From Echinarachnius parma (Eukaryota; Echinodermata; Echinoidea; Clypeasteroida; Echinarachniidae), in assembly GCA_037951105.1 (NCBI GenBank), contig JBAMJV010012233.1, positions 1-64,000 of the forward strand: a stretch of DNA of 64,000 nt, written 5' to 3'. Positions 44,970 through 57,049 of this stretch are shown in pieces (the first letter of the stretch is position 1; each line of letters opens with the position of its first letter). The notes under the pieces are model-generated. The model was not told the DNA's origin and ran no database searches. It saw only the letters and a program-made list of their open reading frames with translations. A program made the position numbers and the translations under genes.

Positions 44970-46330
44970 TTGATACTACTATTTCTAGCTTTCCCCCGAG
45001 TTACAATGCGCTTTAAGGGCGGACGCATATACTAATAGCCATTTTTGTGGAATGTTTTGATTTTTTTGGTTTTGGTGTCAGATTATCAGTAATATCTGTG
45101 GAATTTTTTGCAAAAATTTGAGTAAAAAATAAGTACTCCAAAATCAAATTCTAAGTCACATTTATCTTATGTTTTAGTGAATTTCGTATAGTAAAGTATA
45201 GCATATCAAAGTAGTAATTTCTTTTTAATTGTACTAATTGTTGTTTATATTTAGATGTTTGTTGTTGATATGCATATATTAGCTTTTCTTTATGAACTAA
45301 ATTTATTTAATTAAAACAATTTGGTCAAAATTGCCTTATTGGGTGTTGTTTACCATTAGGAACCTACATGACGCGATTTAAAATGTAATTCTCTTTATTT
45401 CCTTTGTTTTCTCATAATGGAGTCTTTAGGTGAATGGGCGAGACATGTGTAATAATTGTGAGAGAATGGAATTATGTATTGTATCAAATGTAGTGTGATG
45501 CTTTGTGAATGTACATTCTACAAGTTCTGTGATTTTATTTTTGTCAAAAAGGTTTGAATTTTTGAATATAGTCCATGAATATTATGAGCTAAGCTGAAAT
45601 TTGATTGGCCGATAAAAATTCATTAAACAAAATATATATATATTTTAGAAAAACCAAATTACAGAAAAGAGTGCCATTGAACCAGAAAATGCAGATAGCA
45701 AGTTTGCATGAAATTGAATAGTTAGTTTGAACAGGAGGGTTCCCCCATTATTTGTTATGTTTTTATTTGTATGCAAATTAGCCATAAGTGTCATATTACA
45801 CATGTCTGCCAAAAGACTTCTCCTTGCATATATAATCAATACATAGCATTAAATTTACACTGGCATTCAACAGGAAGCAACAAGATTATTTTGTATGGAC
45901 CGTGGGTCCCCCTTAAAGTGTTTCGTTACTATATATTTGCCGTGTCAGGTTTTCATAATCATGAGTACACGTTTTCATGTTTGACATGACTGTGTAATAG
46001 GGAATCTTTTTGTTTAGTCAAACCCAAACAGAGGTTAATGATATTAACGGTTAATAACGTTGTCGAACAAAAATCAAATTAATTCCTCATTTCCATGAAG
46101 GTAGCAAACAATATCGACAAATCTCTTTCGATATGTGTTTTCTGCAACTAACATAATATTAATCTGTTTTTCTAAATCAAATAATCTGACCTAATATAAT
46201 TTAGTAACGTAAATCGTACATGTCTGAACCTTGCGAACAATATAGATTGCTATTGATAATCAAACGGTAAAATGAAGTCTCACATTATGACATTATTTTG
46301 TTTAATGTTTATTTCCTTGTCATTTCTCTC
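44970..46330. other. Intron sequence
   Basis: A+T-rich; no element ends or exon seen. Two overlapping short frames near 45650-45990 on opposite strands have no support. Confidence 0.45.
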
Positions 46331-46337
46331 AAAAAAG

Positions 46338-46547
46338 ATAATACTATATCCGAATCTGAAGCGTCTTGTTATACGGACCGAAATTTTCTCTCTCGACCTG
46401 AACCAGCCGATGACTGACAACAGTGTCTACCTGCGCATGGAATACGCATCAGATCCGAGGAATATTGCCTTCAAAGAAATGTATTTTGATTGTTCAAATG
46501 TCTCCCTAATAAAGCAGATAGTTAAGATTCAGTGGAAAGGCGTTTAG
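46338..46547 (+). CDS. Gene B: UPA domain, last exon, with two possible ends
   Basis: Acceptor ...catttctctcaaaaaag, phase 0. It reads I-I-L-Y-P-N-L-K-R-L, then F-S-L-D-L-N-Q-P and ends V-K-I-Q-W-K. To join exon 46869 in frame it must leave after 46539 in phase 1, which requires a rare GC donor (AAAG|gcgttt). If not spliced, it reads G-V and stops at TAG 46545-46547, with AATAAA directly after. No indel is seen. Confidence 0.72.
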   Translation: MILYPNLKRLVIRTEIFSLDLNQPMTDNSVYLRMEYASDPRNIAFKEMYFDCSNVSLIKQIVKIQWKGV

Positions 46548-46561
46548 TTGCAGTCAATAAA
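46545..46561 (+). terminator. In-frame stop followed by a poly(A) signal
   Basis: TAG at 46545-46547 and AATAAA at 46556-46561. An unspliced transcript could end here and encode a protein lacking the membrane anchor. Confidence 0.45.
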
Positions 46562-46868
46562 GAAGTTAACCAATACATTCTTGAGATAAAGTTTAGATAA
46601 AACACATGCAAAAATATATTACTCTTTATTAAGAAAACTACAAAATATAACTTGCCATCAAATAGTACACAATTAAAGGCACATTTTTACAAATTTTGTA
46701 TATGGAGCAACTATGACTATTCACACATCTGACCCATATCATATTTTCTTTGCTCAGACGTTTATTTGCACGTATTTGTTTGGTCCTAGTCAGTTTCCAT
46801 TGTGGTTCCAAAATCTTACGATGTAACTTTGACACTTAAATAGTGTTTTTCTCTTAAATGCATTTTAG

Positions 46869-46914
46869 AGAGAACATCTTCCGAGCACGAAGGGATGGAT
46901 TCGCCCCCAGAAAG
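46869..46914 (+). CDS. Gene B: hydrophilic linker exon
   Basis: Acceptor (aatgcattttag), donor AAAG|gtaatt, 46 nt, entering in phase 1 and leaving in phase 2. It reads R-T-S-S-E-H-E-G-M-D-S-P-P-E and leaves AG to join the A of the microexon. The phase agreement with the microexon supports it; it is short and lacks a second copy in view. Confidence 0.6.
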
Positions 46915-47690
46915 GTAATTTAATTGATGCACACGTTATAGTAACATCGATTTCGTACTACGCGGCTTGTGCCGCCTTTTGAATGATAAAACTAATCGTA
47001 ACGAATTGGGGGCTTGTCAGGTATGTGTAATTCTCAATATCTCTGGTTGGTTACTGTTGCAAAGTTTCACACTAAGAAAAAAGGTTCTATTTAGCACCTT
47101 TAAAGGGTGCCCGAGCTTGCTACAATTATAGCGATACCGTTTTTGGTGCCCGTGAGCACCTTTTTCAAATGGTGCGCACGGGTCCCTTTATCAAGGTGCC
47201 CATTAGCACATTTCCAGCTAAAATGGCGCCCATAAGCACCATTTTGAATGAGTTACCTACTATTATCCAGCTTGTTATGAACAAACATAAATGCTTGAAA
47301 ATTGTATATAAGCTTATATGATCGAAGCGATTTTTCCTATCGCTAACCCTAATAACCGTTTTCCTTTCTACTAACTACTATACATGCATCGAATCTAGCT
47401 ATATACCCTACCGCATATGTATCTATACATGGTAAGTACTTGCAGAAAGCTGAATAGCTAAATAATTAACTATCAAATCATGTACATTGGGTACATAGTT
47501 TGTATTGAGTCAAGACTATTAGAACTGAGCACATTATAAGAATTACACAACCCGTATCCTGATACATAAACATGCTAACCATAGCATAACAATGAATTAA
47601 TGTAATCTTAGTTGCAAAGAATGGTCTATGAATTATGAGGAACTAATTTTACCCACGGTAGAAAACGTACCATTGTAGACTTCTCAGTCC
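46915..47690. other. Intron with GGTGCCC / AGCACC palindromic repeats
   Basis: Between 47095 and 47250, four or five units of the form GGTGCCC-xxx-AGCACC (for example GGTGCCCGTGAGCACC at 47141) alternate with A/T-rich spacers AAATGG or ATTTCC. The rest is unremarkable. Confidence 0.55.
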
Positions 47691-47697
47691 AACGCCC

Positions 47698-47911
47698 TTA
47701 GGGGCCTTGCAAAGTTAAAACAATTGAAACATCCAAATAAAATTTGGATAGAGCTCACCCCACCCACCCACCCCCTATCCAAACTTTTTTTGGGGGAAAT
47801 CCATCTCCGACATGGACAGAAAACTTAAATCATATCATTACTTTTTTAAGTCATTATGTGATGTTAGACGAGTAAAGTGCAGCTTTTTACACTACATCTT
47901 TTTATTTATTT

Positions 47912-47966
<55 letters not shown>

Positions 47967-48110
47967 TTATTATTTTTGTTTTGTTGTGGGGGGGGGGGGG
48001 GTCCAATGTTTTCTATCTTTTTTTTAATAAAAATTGACTCTGGACCCACCCAACCACTTCCAAATCTTATTTGGATGTTTGGATTTTGTTTAACTTTGCA
48101 AGGCCCCTTA
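47698..48110. mobile_element. 413-bp inverted-repeat element, GGGGCCTTGCAAAGTTAAA ends
   Basis: About 52 bp at the left (GGGGCCTTGCAAAGTTAAAA...CATCCAAATAAAATTTGG) are inverted at the right end. It holds a (GATT)n tract at 47910-47966 and poly-G at 47988-48001. Confidence 0.82.
47908..47966. repeat. (GATT)n microsatellite
   Basis: About 14 tetranucleotides, the same motif as (CAAT)n at 24738 on the other strand. Confidence 0.9.
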
Positions 48111-50380
48111 ACCATGTTAACCGCTCTTCTATGAAAAGGTTCTTCTTTGCTGGGTCACATGTAAATATGAATAATGTTATATTCGTCAGAGATTGACTAT
48201 TTTTGGATCGATAATGTTGTCATATTTAACAAGTCTCTACACGAACTGAATTATACATTTGCGAACTTTACTTGCCCAGACAGTATTTGCCCTAAAATAT
48301 CAATGTGAAATAACATAAAACATAATTGTGATATGTAGCTTCATATGCTTAGCAAATATTTTGCAAATATATTCCTCGTATCTAGATGAGGTATGCCTTG
48401 TTGCCCAAATGAACAGAAATATTAGTAGCCCAACCGGGCTACCAAACTAGACCATTTGTGAAAGTTAACTTGTCCGACATCATTGCTTAATTGTCCCGGG
48501 TACTGAGTGAGCAATTGCCTGGATCGAGCCTTGCGACAATACCATGCAGGGCTGGCTATTTTCTACAATTTTTGCAAAATTGATACACAAGGTAAGTCTT
48601 ACCTTTTAGCATGTTTAGAGGTCTAATTTTGTAAACTAAAATGCCTGAATCTGACTCCTAGCTCAGGCTTAGTTTCCATTAAATCATAAGAATAAGACAG
48701 ATCATAATCCTGTGTCCATCGTGTTCATATTTCAAACATCAAGATTCAGAATGCTTACCTGCCTTGGCACTACCTTTCGATGCCGCCCCCACCCCTCAAT
48801 CTAATGATAATAATAAAACAGACCATAGTCCTGTGCCCATCGTCTTTATATTATTTTTAAGCATCGTGATTCAGAATCCTTACTTGCCCTGCACCACCCT
48901 TTGCTTAATTTACCTTTAATATGATATCTCATTTGCAATGATTATGCTGCATGTGTGTGTGCAGTACAGGAAAACTCTCAAACTGAATGTATTGAAAATG
49001 CATCAAATTTCCCTAAACCTACGCAAACTGGCCAGAACGGGCATATTAGCGCCCTCTTTGACCCTGTAGGTATGCCCTGTTTAGGATATCAAACGGCAAA
49101 ACGTCGACCTTGCAACGTAGAATTTTGAGGCCCATATAGTTAGATGTATATACTACACACACCTCAATCACATAACCATTATGAATGGGGCATTATTTTA
49201 TTGACAATTTAACACGCTTCAACATGATGTTGAATTTCATAATGATAATGTAAAGTAAAGTAATAAGATATCTCCACAAAAAGTCGTTTGTGGATGAAAC
49301 GCCTTCAATTTCACACAAGCAAAAGCATTTTGTTTACATTTCGCTGTCTATCCTCTCCAATATTCTCCTTTACTGTACCTACCCGACTTTCGTAATCATT
49401 CCAAGTGAGGTGGCGTTGGAAAGATAAGTAACAGGCTTTTTTCTGATATCGTATTCAACAGTATCTCTTTATTGTCAAGATATTCATCGTCGAAAGAACT
49501 TGAACTTGAGAAAGACCGTGATATATGAGTGTCAGACCTTCCAACTGTAGTTTGTTGGCGCATTTTATGACATTTCACTTCTGACCTTCCCCCATTCTCA
49601 AATATACTGAACATACCCCGTGCTCGTGATACTTACGAATTTGGTATCATTTTAAAGAGCTATACACACTCTTTCAGGTGATACCAAATATAACCACTAT
49701 GATTTCAGAAGAAAATAGATATAATCGATCAAACTTAATTTTTCTTTTCTTTTTTTGAGGGGTTTACATACAATTAATACAGGAAGAAGAATTATATATA
49801 TTTGTATGTACAGACGACTGAAAATTTGTCTGTGTCCCTCATGGAAGTGAAAGGCCCCAATGGTGCCCCACATGTACACAACATCATTGCAGCGCCACTG
49901 AGTGTGTGTATTTGTGTGTGTGTTTGTGTGTTTGTATGTGTCTGTGTGTTCAATCGAGTATTATACACTGTATTTTGCATGTATTTTGCATGTTTTCTTC
50001 ATATAACTCATACATATTGTATTCCCGTATATACAGATAAATATGAGACACATTAGTTGATATAATCATTTCATTAATTTATTCTTTATTTAATGTGGTT
50101 AAGATATTAAGATATTAAGATAATTTAGCTATATTTGGACGTTGATAAACCATCTTCGTATACGTTAATTGTTATTTATGTTCTGTAATGCTGCATCTTC
50201 TGGAGCCAGTATGTGAGGGTTCACATGCCCTAGGGCAACAGTGATGTACTTTACTTTTGTGTACCCTGGCCCACATACTGCTCCTCACTATTTGCTTTTG
50301 TCTAGCCTTCAGTTTTGTAACTTGTATCTTTGTATTATGTGCATATATGTTTATATAGTTGTGTTGTATTTGACATAATA
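48111..50380. other. Intron sequence
   Basis: Two related segments at about 48690-48770 and 48815-48895 (AATAAGACAGATCATAATCCTGTGTCCATCG versus AATAAAACAGACCATAGTCCTGTGCCCATCG) are a diverged 125-bp tandem duplication. A (GT)n-like tract lies at 49900-49945. No exon recognised. Confidence 0.45.
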
Positions 50381-50384
50381 ATCG

Positions 50385-50700
50385 GGGACACACACGAAAA
50401 CGGGCATATCCCCGTTTCTCGAACAGCCCCGTATATTGCTTCGGGATCGTCTTATGGGCTGTACTGTATGTTATTTTGATTTTGGCAAAATATCCCTTAT
50501 TAGCCCATTTTACCGTTTTTTTCACCATAGGGGTGTTTGGAGAATTTGTGTTTATGCCTCTGAGTTAGAGTGTGTATGTGTAATGGGCAATGGGGCTTGT
50601 CAACCTGTTTGCGTACCATCAAACCGGGGACATACACAATGGGCATATCCCCAACTGAAGGTTTATTTACCATTGCCGATCATGTCCCCGTTTGAAGGCC
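50385..50700. repeat. GGGCATATCCCC repeats
   Basis: CGGGGACACACACGAAAACGGGCATATCCCCG at 50383 and ACCGGGGACATACACAATGGGCATATCCCC at 50622 are direct relatives, with CATGTCCCCG inverted at 50680. Probably two partial copies of one dispersed element. Confidence 0.6.
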
Positions 50701-51044
50701 CTTACAAGAATGTGTGTGTGTGTTTGTGTGTGTGTATATGTGCGTTAGCACTCTACGTTATCTAAAATGAATAACAAAATGTACAAATTGGTTGCCACAA
50801 ATTGAAATCGAATACTCCAAACGTGCTCACCAGGCATGACCTGGCATGACGCGTTAGATTGTACGTACGAAGTTGGCTGCCCACTAGCGAATTCAAGTGC
50901 CCATAATGAACTCCTGTGTCTATTCACGAAAGCTTACGCGTATGCATGAATTCGCTTTCACTTATTCGGAATTTGAATGACCGATACCTACGAATACGAT
51001 GCAAAGCGTAAATTTGAATGAATGACCCTGAATTAATTTGATTG

Positions 51045-51680
51045 AAAAAAGTATTGTGTCCGCCTTTTGCAAGCCAAATTTCTAAAGTTGCGAGGTTATT
51101 GTCTAATATGAAAGAACATTATCATTTAACAACTTGCCTGAACAAAATTAGATCTTGAAATCTTTTTTTCGTGCAGTTATAGACCTCAACAAAATAAAGC
51201 GAAGAAACTCGTTTAATTGCCATATACTAGTTTTCACCTTTGCAAAATTTCGTTCACGATGCCGGCGCTTTTCGGGAAGCTGTGTGTGACCCCTTCGTGA
51301 CCCGCGCACAGATTGTGATCGAACAATGGCTAAGCGAATACTAAACAAAACAACTAAAACTCGCTAAAACTGACTGCATGTAATTGTATATTCTTCATTT
51401 TCGAGACCTTTTCCGTGGCATACCTCTAGAAATGTCGGCTTCACAATACCTTTACAAGAATAAGTACACAAGTGTTGTAATATTATTGTAACTCAGTTAA
51501 ACACATTTATTGGCCGATATGTAGTTCGATGAAGTGATGATATCTACACATTGGTTTTTCATTCGTAGAATCCAATTAACATGGCTTTTCGAACTGAAAT
51601 GTTGTGTGTGTGTTACATTCATCCTCATCCGTCTACTGGAAACTATCCAGACGATTTGTGAAAGGCGGACACTCCCTTTA
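51045..51680. mobile_element. TTAA-ended inverted-repeat element, family 2
   Basis: Starts near GTATTGTGTCCGCCTTTTGC, ends AAAGGCGGACACTCCCTTTAA. It lies just upstream of the gene B microexon, whereas gene A's family 2 copy lies downstream of its last exon, so they are separate insertions. Confidence 0.75.
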
Positions 51681-51713
51681 ATAATTAACTCTTAATTATC
51701 TCTTTATTTTCAG

Positions 51714-51736
51714 AACCGGTGAAGCTCAATCAGGTG
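51714..51736 (+). CDS. Gene B: 23-nt microexon
   Basis: Acceptor ...tctctttattttcag and donor gtaagt match the gene A microexon in context. It reads T-G-E-A-Q-S-G, completing an Arg codon with the preceding exon and a Gly codon with the next. Confidence 0.75.
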
Positions 51737-52565
51737 GTAAGTTATGACATGTGTTTATAATATGTGTGACTGTTGGCCCATATTTACCGGGCTCTGCATT
51801 TTTTCTGGATATCACAAATAATTGTTAAATCTACAAAATATTCTCGGGTAGAATGTTTGTCAGCATAGAGCTGCAAAGAGCATGACCCTAATATGTTCAC
51901 ATTCTAAACGCAAAATCCCAGAACGGGATACTTCCTATAACATAGAAGAAGAAAAAACACGGAACAGGAGACTTAATTCCATGGCATATAAACATAAGGA
52001 CTAGGATCACTGGATAGGGTCTCATTTACAAAGAAAAGTATTTTTAGTGACACCATGTCAGGTCATGTCCAATTTCTGTTAATTTATACAAAGTCGGTGC
52101 CTGAAAGATCTCCCTTCTGGCCTGTCATAGCACCATTCAGTAATGAATGCGTATACACCTCGTTAATATGTATTTAACTGTTTAACAAAGGTCGATCGAC
52201 AGAAAGGACATGTTAGGGAGTAAGCAGAGGCAATATTTCCGGTGGTGCGTTTTTAGTCATTTTGTTTCTATGTTATGGGAAGTATCCCTTTCTGGATTTG
52301 TGGGTCACCCTGTATAATTTGGAAACTCATCACCATACTAAAGTATGTGTTCATGGATCTGCAGATTGCCTATATCTGCATAATATTGTCTCCAAACGTA
52401 CGCGTGTATAGAATTGGCGCACTTGTAAACGTTTGGCACTATCGGAACTAAATGCCCTGTTGGTTCTGTAAGGTTTTGGTGATTAATTGCATTGTTTAAG
52501 AATTACACCACCCTTTTGCAAAGTGTTGGATATCTATTATATATCAAATAATGGTACCAAAACAT
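51737..52565. other. Intron sequence
   Basis: Holds the decayed relative (about 52080-52320) of the TATACAGG element. Nothing else seen. Confidence 0.45.
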
Positions 52566-53127
52566 ACAGTGCGAATAAAAAAAAATACGTTACACTTTTG
52601 AAAAATCTGTCAAAATTACATTTCAAAATATTTAGAAGATTTGTTCATGTCGATAGATGCCCAATAGTCTCATTTATCAAGTGCCACTAACAAAACAAAT
52701 TTTCGTTCACGCTTGGGCGAACACTGACTGTTTTGTCCAGAGTGTGAAAAATGACTTGCGCCAAATTGAAAGAAGAGGGAAAATTAAACCAGCGGTCCGA
52801 ATAAGTAAATTGCTCTTTGCCATAATTTTAATGATTTCATTGCTTTATGCCAGAAAATTCCTAGACTATCATAACATAATCCTAAATGTATACAAAAGAG
52901 CAATTTGTTTGAATGGGAGTACTTATTCAGATTGGCGCAAGTCATTTTTCACACTCTGGACAAAAACGGTAAGTGCTCACCCAAGCGTTAACAAAACTTG
53001 TTTTGTTAGTGGCACTTTATAGAAGAGATTATTGGGCATCTATCAACATGAACAAATCTTTTATACATTTTGAAATGTAATTGTGACAATTTTTTCAAAA
53101 GTGTAACGTTCTTTTGTATACGCACGG
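52566..53127. mobile_element. 562-bp foldback element with arms near 200 bp
   Basis: GTGCGAATA...TACGTTACACTTTTGA at the left pairs with the right end, and inner arm sequence CAGAGTGTGAAAAATGACTTGCGCCAA is exactly inverted at about 52934-52960. The loop is about 165 bp. A 121-codon frame runs across it but reads the two arms in antisense and is not a gene. Confidence 0.85.
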
Positions 53128-53249
53128 TATAAGCCTGTGCTGTTCTTTGTTTGGTGGCCCATTAACGCTCCCCACCACCTCTATTGACAGTGTCCATTGG
53201 TAACATCTTATTTTATAAAGTTTGTATCAGAGTTGTATTCGACAACACT

Positions 53250-53408
53250 TAAAGGGGTAGTTCAGTTTGGGTATAGAGGGCGCTGCACGAAATATTCTTT
53301 GTGCAATAATGAAAAACTGAGTGTAACATTCGAAAGAGCATATAATTTACTAATAAACTTTATTTGTTCAAAATCGGTTCAAAAACGTCTGAAATATCAA
53401 TAAATATG
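53250..53408. repeat. Family 1 element, left portion only
   Basis: CTTAAAGGGGTAGTTCAGTTTGGGTATAGAGGGCGCTGC and the following 120 bp match the family; the right end is missing. Confidence 0.65.
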
Positions 53409-53925
53409 ATTAAATGCGACATTATTTTTGGAACAATCATGACGACGCGTATATCAAAGAATAATGACAATTGAGAATTCTAAGAGAGAAACATAACAAA
53501 CAAGTAAAACGTATAAAAATATAGAATTTAATACGTTTGCAAAGTCAGCTCGAGAGAAGGTTTTAAAAATCAATAGAACATTGTCGAGTCTTCTAAATCA
53601 GGCGGGATAGTACATGCATTTCCGAGACATACACGCACCTTCTTGTGCATGTATTAGAGTATGTGAGATAGTTTACAAACCGTGTATGCATGTGCGTAAT
53701 TGCGTCCTCAGATATCGAGACCTGAGACTGCGGTCCTAGTAATTCAAAATAAAATAGCGACATATATTTTAAATTATTGTTTTGTGCCTGTCATTCATGA
53801 CGATATACTAACTTTAAACAAACGCCTGTTACATATTCTATAATTTAATACAGATAAATAAGAACTTAAAACCTATTGGACCATTTTCGAATACTTGTTT
53901 TTCAATTTCGAACCCTCTGTGTCGC

Positions 53926-54004
53926 ACAAAGGTTTTCTAGCTCAGTTGGTAGAACACCTGGCTAGTAATCCGGAGGTCTCGGGTTTTAATCCCGAGGAAA
54001 CCCC
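53926..54004 (+). repeat. tRNA-derived SINE
   Basis: TTTCTAGCTCAGTTGGTAGA (A box), CTAGTAATCCGGAGG and CTCGGGTTTTAATCCCGAG (B-box region; T-stem pairs perfectly). Acceptor and anticodon stems have mismatches. Confidence 0.6.
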
Positions 54005-54553
54005 ATGCATTTGCTGTGCTCATTTTCATGTATCTGGTCAGTTTCCCTTTTTTGAAACAAATATTCAAATACAATAGAAAGCAACGCATTCATCAGAGAA
54101 ACATGCTACTCTGTATTTGTATTAAAATAATAATAATTAGGAACATTCATATAGCGCAGCTACTATGATATACTCTACTGAAAGAACAACACCGATATAA
54201 CTACCGGTATATTATTTTCATGTATTTAGATAAATATATTATATTTTACGACTCAATCAGATGTGCTTTTTATTTCAAAATGTACCATTATTAATCTAGA
54301 CTGATATTCAAATTGTAAACATTTAACTGATTATTTTTGCCAATAAATAGATTTCATTTAATTTCATTAATTTAATATCAAATATATAGGTTTATGATGA
54401 AATCAAGTAAAGCATAATTTACTAGAATATCTATTACTAGAACGTGACAGTGCATATTTGTTTGGGTACGATTAAGGCGCCTCTCGTTGAGTTCTTTGAA
54501 AAGCGCCCCCTATCACGATGAAGCAGTCACATTAACATTTGTTTCCTTCCCAG

Positions 54554-54711
54554 GTGCACAGAATGAACAGGAGAAAGACAATAGCGTCAAGATATGGACA
54601 CCTGGTGCCGGGATCGAACTCAACGCCAGAAACAACTTGGTGTTTGTTACATGCTTCGCTGCGGCACTGCTAGGCATCGGGTTTTGCCTGTATAAAAGCG
54701 GCCAAAAGTAA
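54554..54711 (+). CDS. Gene B: last exon, C-terminal membrane anchor
   Basis: Acceptor ...gtttccttcccag, then two bases completing Gly, 51 codons and TAA. About 27 hydrophilic residues (A-Q-N-E-Q-E-K-D..., W-T-P-G-A-G-I-E-L) precede one hydrophobic segment (LVFVTCFAAALLGIGFCLY), and the protein ends K-S-G-Q-K. It matches gene A's last exon in length class, position of the segment and basic tail, but little in sequence. With exons 20728 onward, and counting four missing bases, the coding length is divisible by three and gives about 450 residues. Topology (N-terminus in the cytosol) is inferred from the lack of a signal peptide. Confidence 0.8.
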
Positions 54712-54967
54712 ACGGTTCTCTGAATATTTAATGGATGATATAAGTGTCAGGAAATTTGACAATCCATTATTTTTATGTAAAGCTTAATGTATGTCATTCT
54801 ATTCGACTAGGCATGCTAACGATACCGATCGATTGTTTATTAACAAAAAATACAATCATGTGACAAATACGACATTATGAAGGCTTTATCAATATTCGGG
54901 CAAAGGCTCTTATATTTCGGTTAAAACTATCTCATTGTGGGACAATATTTTAGTAAAATTAACATGG

Positions 54968-55462
54968 TTTAAAGGGAAGTTGAGTTTTGGTATGGAGGGC
55001 GCTACACAAAATACATTTTTGTGAGATAATGAAAAACTGAGTGTCAAATTTGAAAGAGCATACAATTTTAATGACAGAATAACATTTAGTTGATCAAAAT
55101 CGGTGCAAAAACAGCTGAAATATCCATAAACATAACCATTTGTAATACAAAATTACAAAATATTTTTTTTAATAGTTGATTATCTCTCTATCTAATCACT
55201 ATTTTAACAAAACATCACATGCACAATATTTTATACAAAATGTTTGACGGCAGTGATTTTTTAGACAGCACCCTCTTGAGTGTTAACGGCTCTTTTTGAA
55301 TGATAACATGCTTTTTACTTAGTCGTTTGTAATGTTTTATTCATTCCGAGCATGGTGGAGTTGTGACTATTAGTTTGTTATGTAATGGTGCAGGTTTTGG
55401 ATACTAAAATTAAGTTTGACCAAAACTGTACTCTATTTACCAAAACTGAACTATCCCTTTAA
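54968..55462. mobile_element. TTAA-ended inverted-repeat element, family 1
   Basis: TTTAAAGGGAAGTTGAGTTTTGG left end and CAAAACTGAACTATCCCTTTAA right end. Confidence 0.75.
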
Positions 55463-55630
55463 TGTAAGTTGAAGCTACGCTAGGTTTCAATATATTGATT
55501 TCGAACTCTTCGAATACGCTATTTTGTATTTCGTAATTCGCTTTTATGATTTTACTTTGTATTGCCTGTTTATTTGTACTTAATCCAACTTAATATTTTT
55601 AGATTTTAGATTTAGTTGAAGTAAATTGAT

Positions 55631-56934
55631 TTAAAGATAACGTTGAGTATTGGAACTTCCCGAAGTGCCCCCCGATGTTGATTGTAAGGGATTTGGTTGG
55701 TTTTAATTCCATTAGAAAGTTCATTGAAAAAACAATGTAAAATAAGGATCATTCCCATTCAAATGCTCTTATTGTTGTAAAATTTGATTTCAATATATTG
55801 TATTAATAAGATTCTCCGCCAGGGGTATTTTTACTTTTTAGAAAAATTCAAAAGAATGCTCATAGACTTTTTGGGAAAAAAAATCTACATAGGTTTGTAA
55901 TAAGGTGTTGATGATATGGGTGCGCTTCGTTATTCAGAAGGTTCGTTATTCCGAAGGTTCGTTATTCCGAACACGCAAATTTCGTATACCTGAGGGTTCG
56001 TTAATCCTAAAATGAAATAGGGTTCGTTAATCCGAACATTTGTTGCATTATTCCAAACATTTGTTGCATTATTCCGAAGGTTCGTTATTCCGAAGGTTCG
56101 TTATTCCGAGGGTTCGTTATTCCGAAGAGTTCGCTATTCCTAAAATGAAATCAGGTTCGTTATTCCGAAGGTTCGTTAGTCCGAAAATAAGATCGGGTTC
56201 GTTATTCCGAAGGTTCGTTATTCCGAAGGTTCGCTATTCCTAAAATGAAATCGGGTTCGTTAATCAGAAAATGAATTTTGGTTTGTTATACGGCTATAAT
56301 TTCATATAAAGAGATAAAATAAACTTAAATGTTTGATTGGTCAGGCCAAGGGAGGGAAAGGGGGAGGGGTATGCTTAATGCAGGATGAAAATTAAATAAA
56401 CAAAACACAAATTATAGTATTATAACAAACCCGATTTAATTTTCGGATTAACGAACCCTATTTTATTTTCGGACTAATGAACCTTCGGAATAACAAACCT
56501 TCGGAATAAGGAACCCGATTTTTTTTTTTGGGATAAACGAACCCGATTTCGTTTTAGGAATAGCGAACCTTCGGAATAACGAACCCTCGGAATAACGAAC
56601 CGTCGGAATAACGAACCTTCGGAATAACGAACCTTCGGAATAACGAACCTTCGGAATAACTGAACCTTCGGAATAACGAACTTTCGGAATAACGGACTGT
56701 AACCGATGATATCTCTATTGAATAATTTTGTTAACAAAACATAAAAAATTGCACAATTTTGTATGAAAAAAGGCTAAAACCAATTATTTGTTTAGAGAGC
56801 GCCATCTTGAGTTGTAACGGCTCTTTTTGAATGATAACAGGGGTTTTACTTAATCGTTTGTAATTGTGTATACATTTTGAGCGTGGTCGAGTTATAACTA
56901 TTAGTCTGTGACCAATACTCAACTATCCCTTTAA
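55631..56934. mobile_element. Family 1 relative hosting an inverted 16-bp satellite
   Basis: Left end TTTAAAGATAACGTTGAGTATTGG and right end ACCAATACTCAACTATCCCTTTAA are inverses. The sister copy at 57602-58135 is 534 bp, so this copy has gained about 770 bp in the middle, the satellite blocks. Confidence 0.7.
55925..56697. repeat. Inverted pair of TTCGTTATTCCGAAGG satellite blocks
   Basis: About 55930-56285 holds 15 or more copies of GGTTCGTTATTCCGAA-type units, interspersed with CCTAAAATGAAATC-type units. About 56435-56697 holds the same units in reverse orientation. The unit is itself palindromic at its centre (TTCCGAA). The spacer is about 150 bp. Confidence 0.9.
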
Positions 56935-57049
56935 ATGACTATGTTGAAGTTTTGCACTTATACCTTATCTGATCATTCTACTTTGGGAAATGTTTATATA
57001 GCCTCTGACTATTCTGAAAAGTACCAACACCGCGGACTGTACTGTTTCC

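Noticed and set aside
52657..53022. 121-codon open frame
   Set aside because: It spans both arms of the foldback element, so half of it is the reverse complement of the other half.
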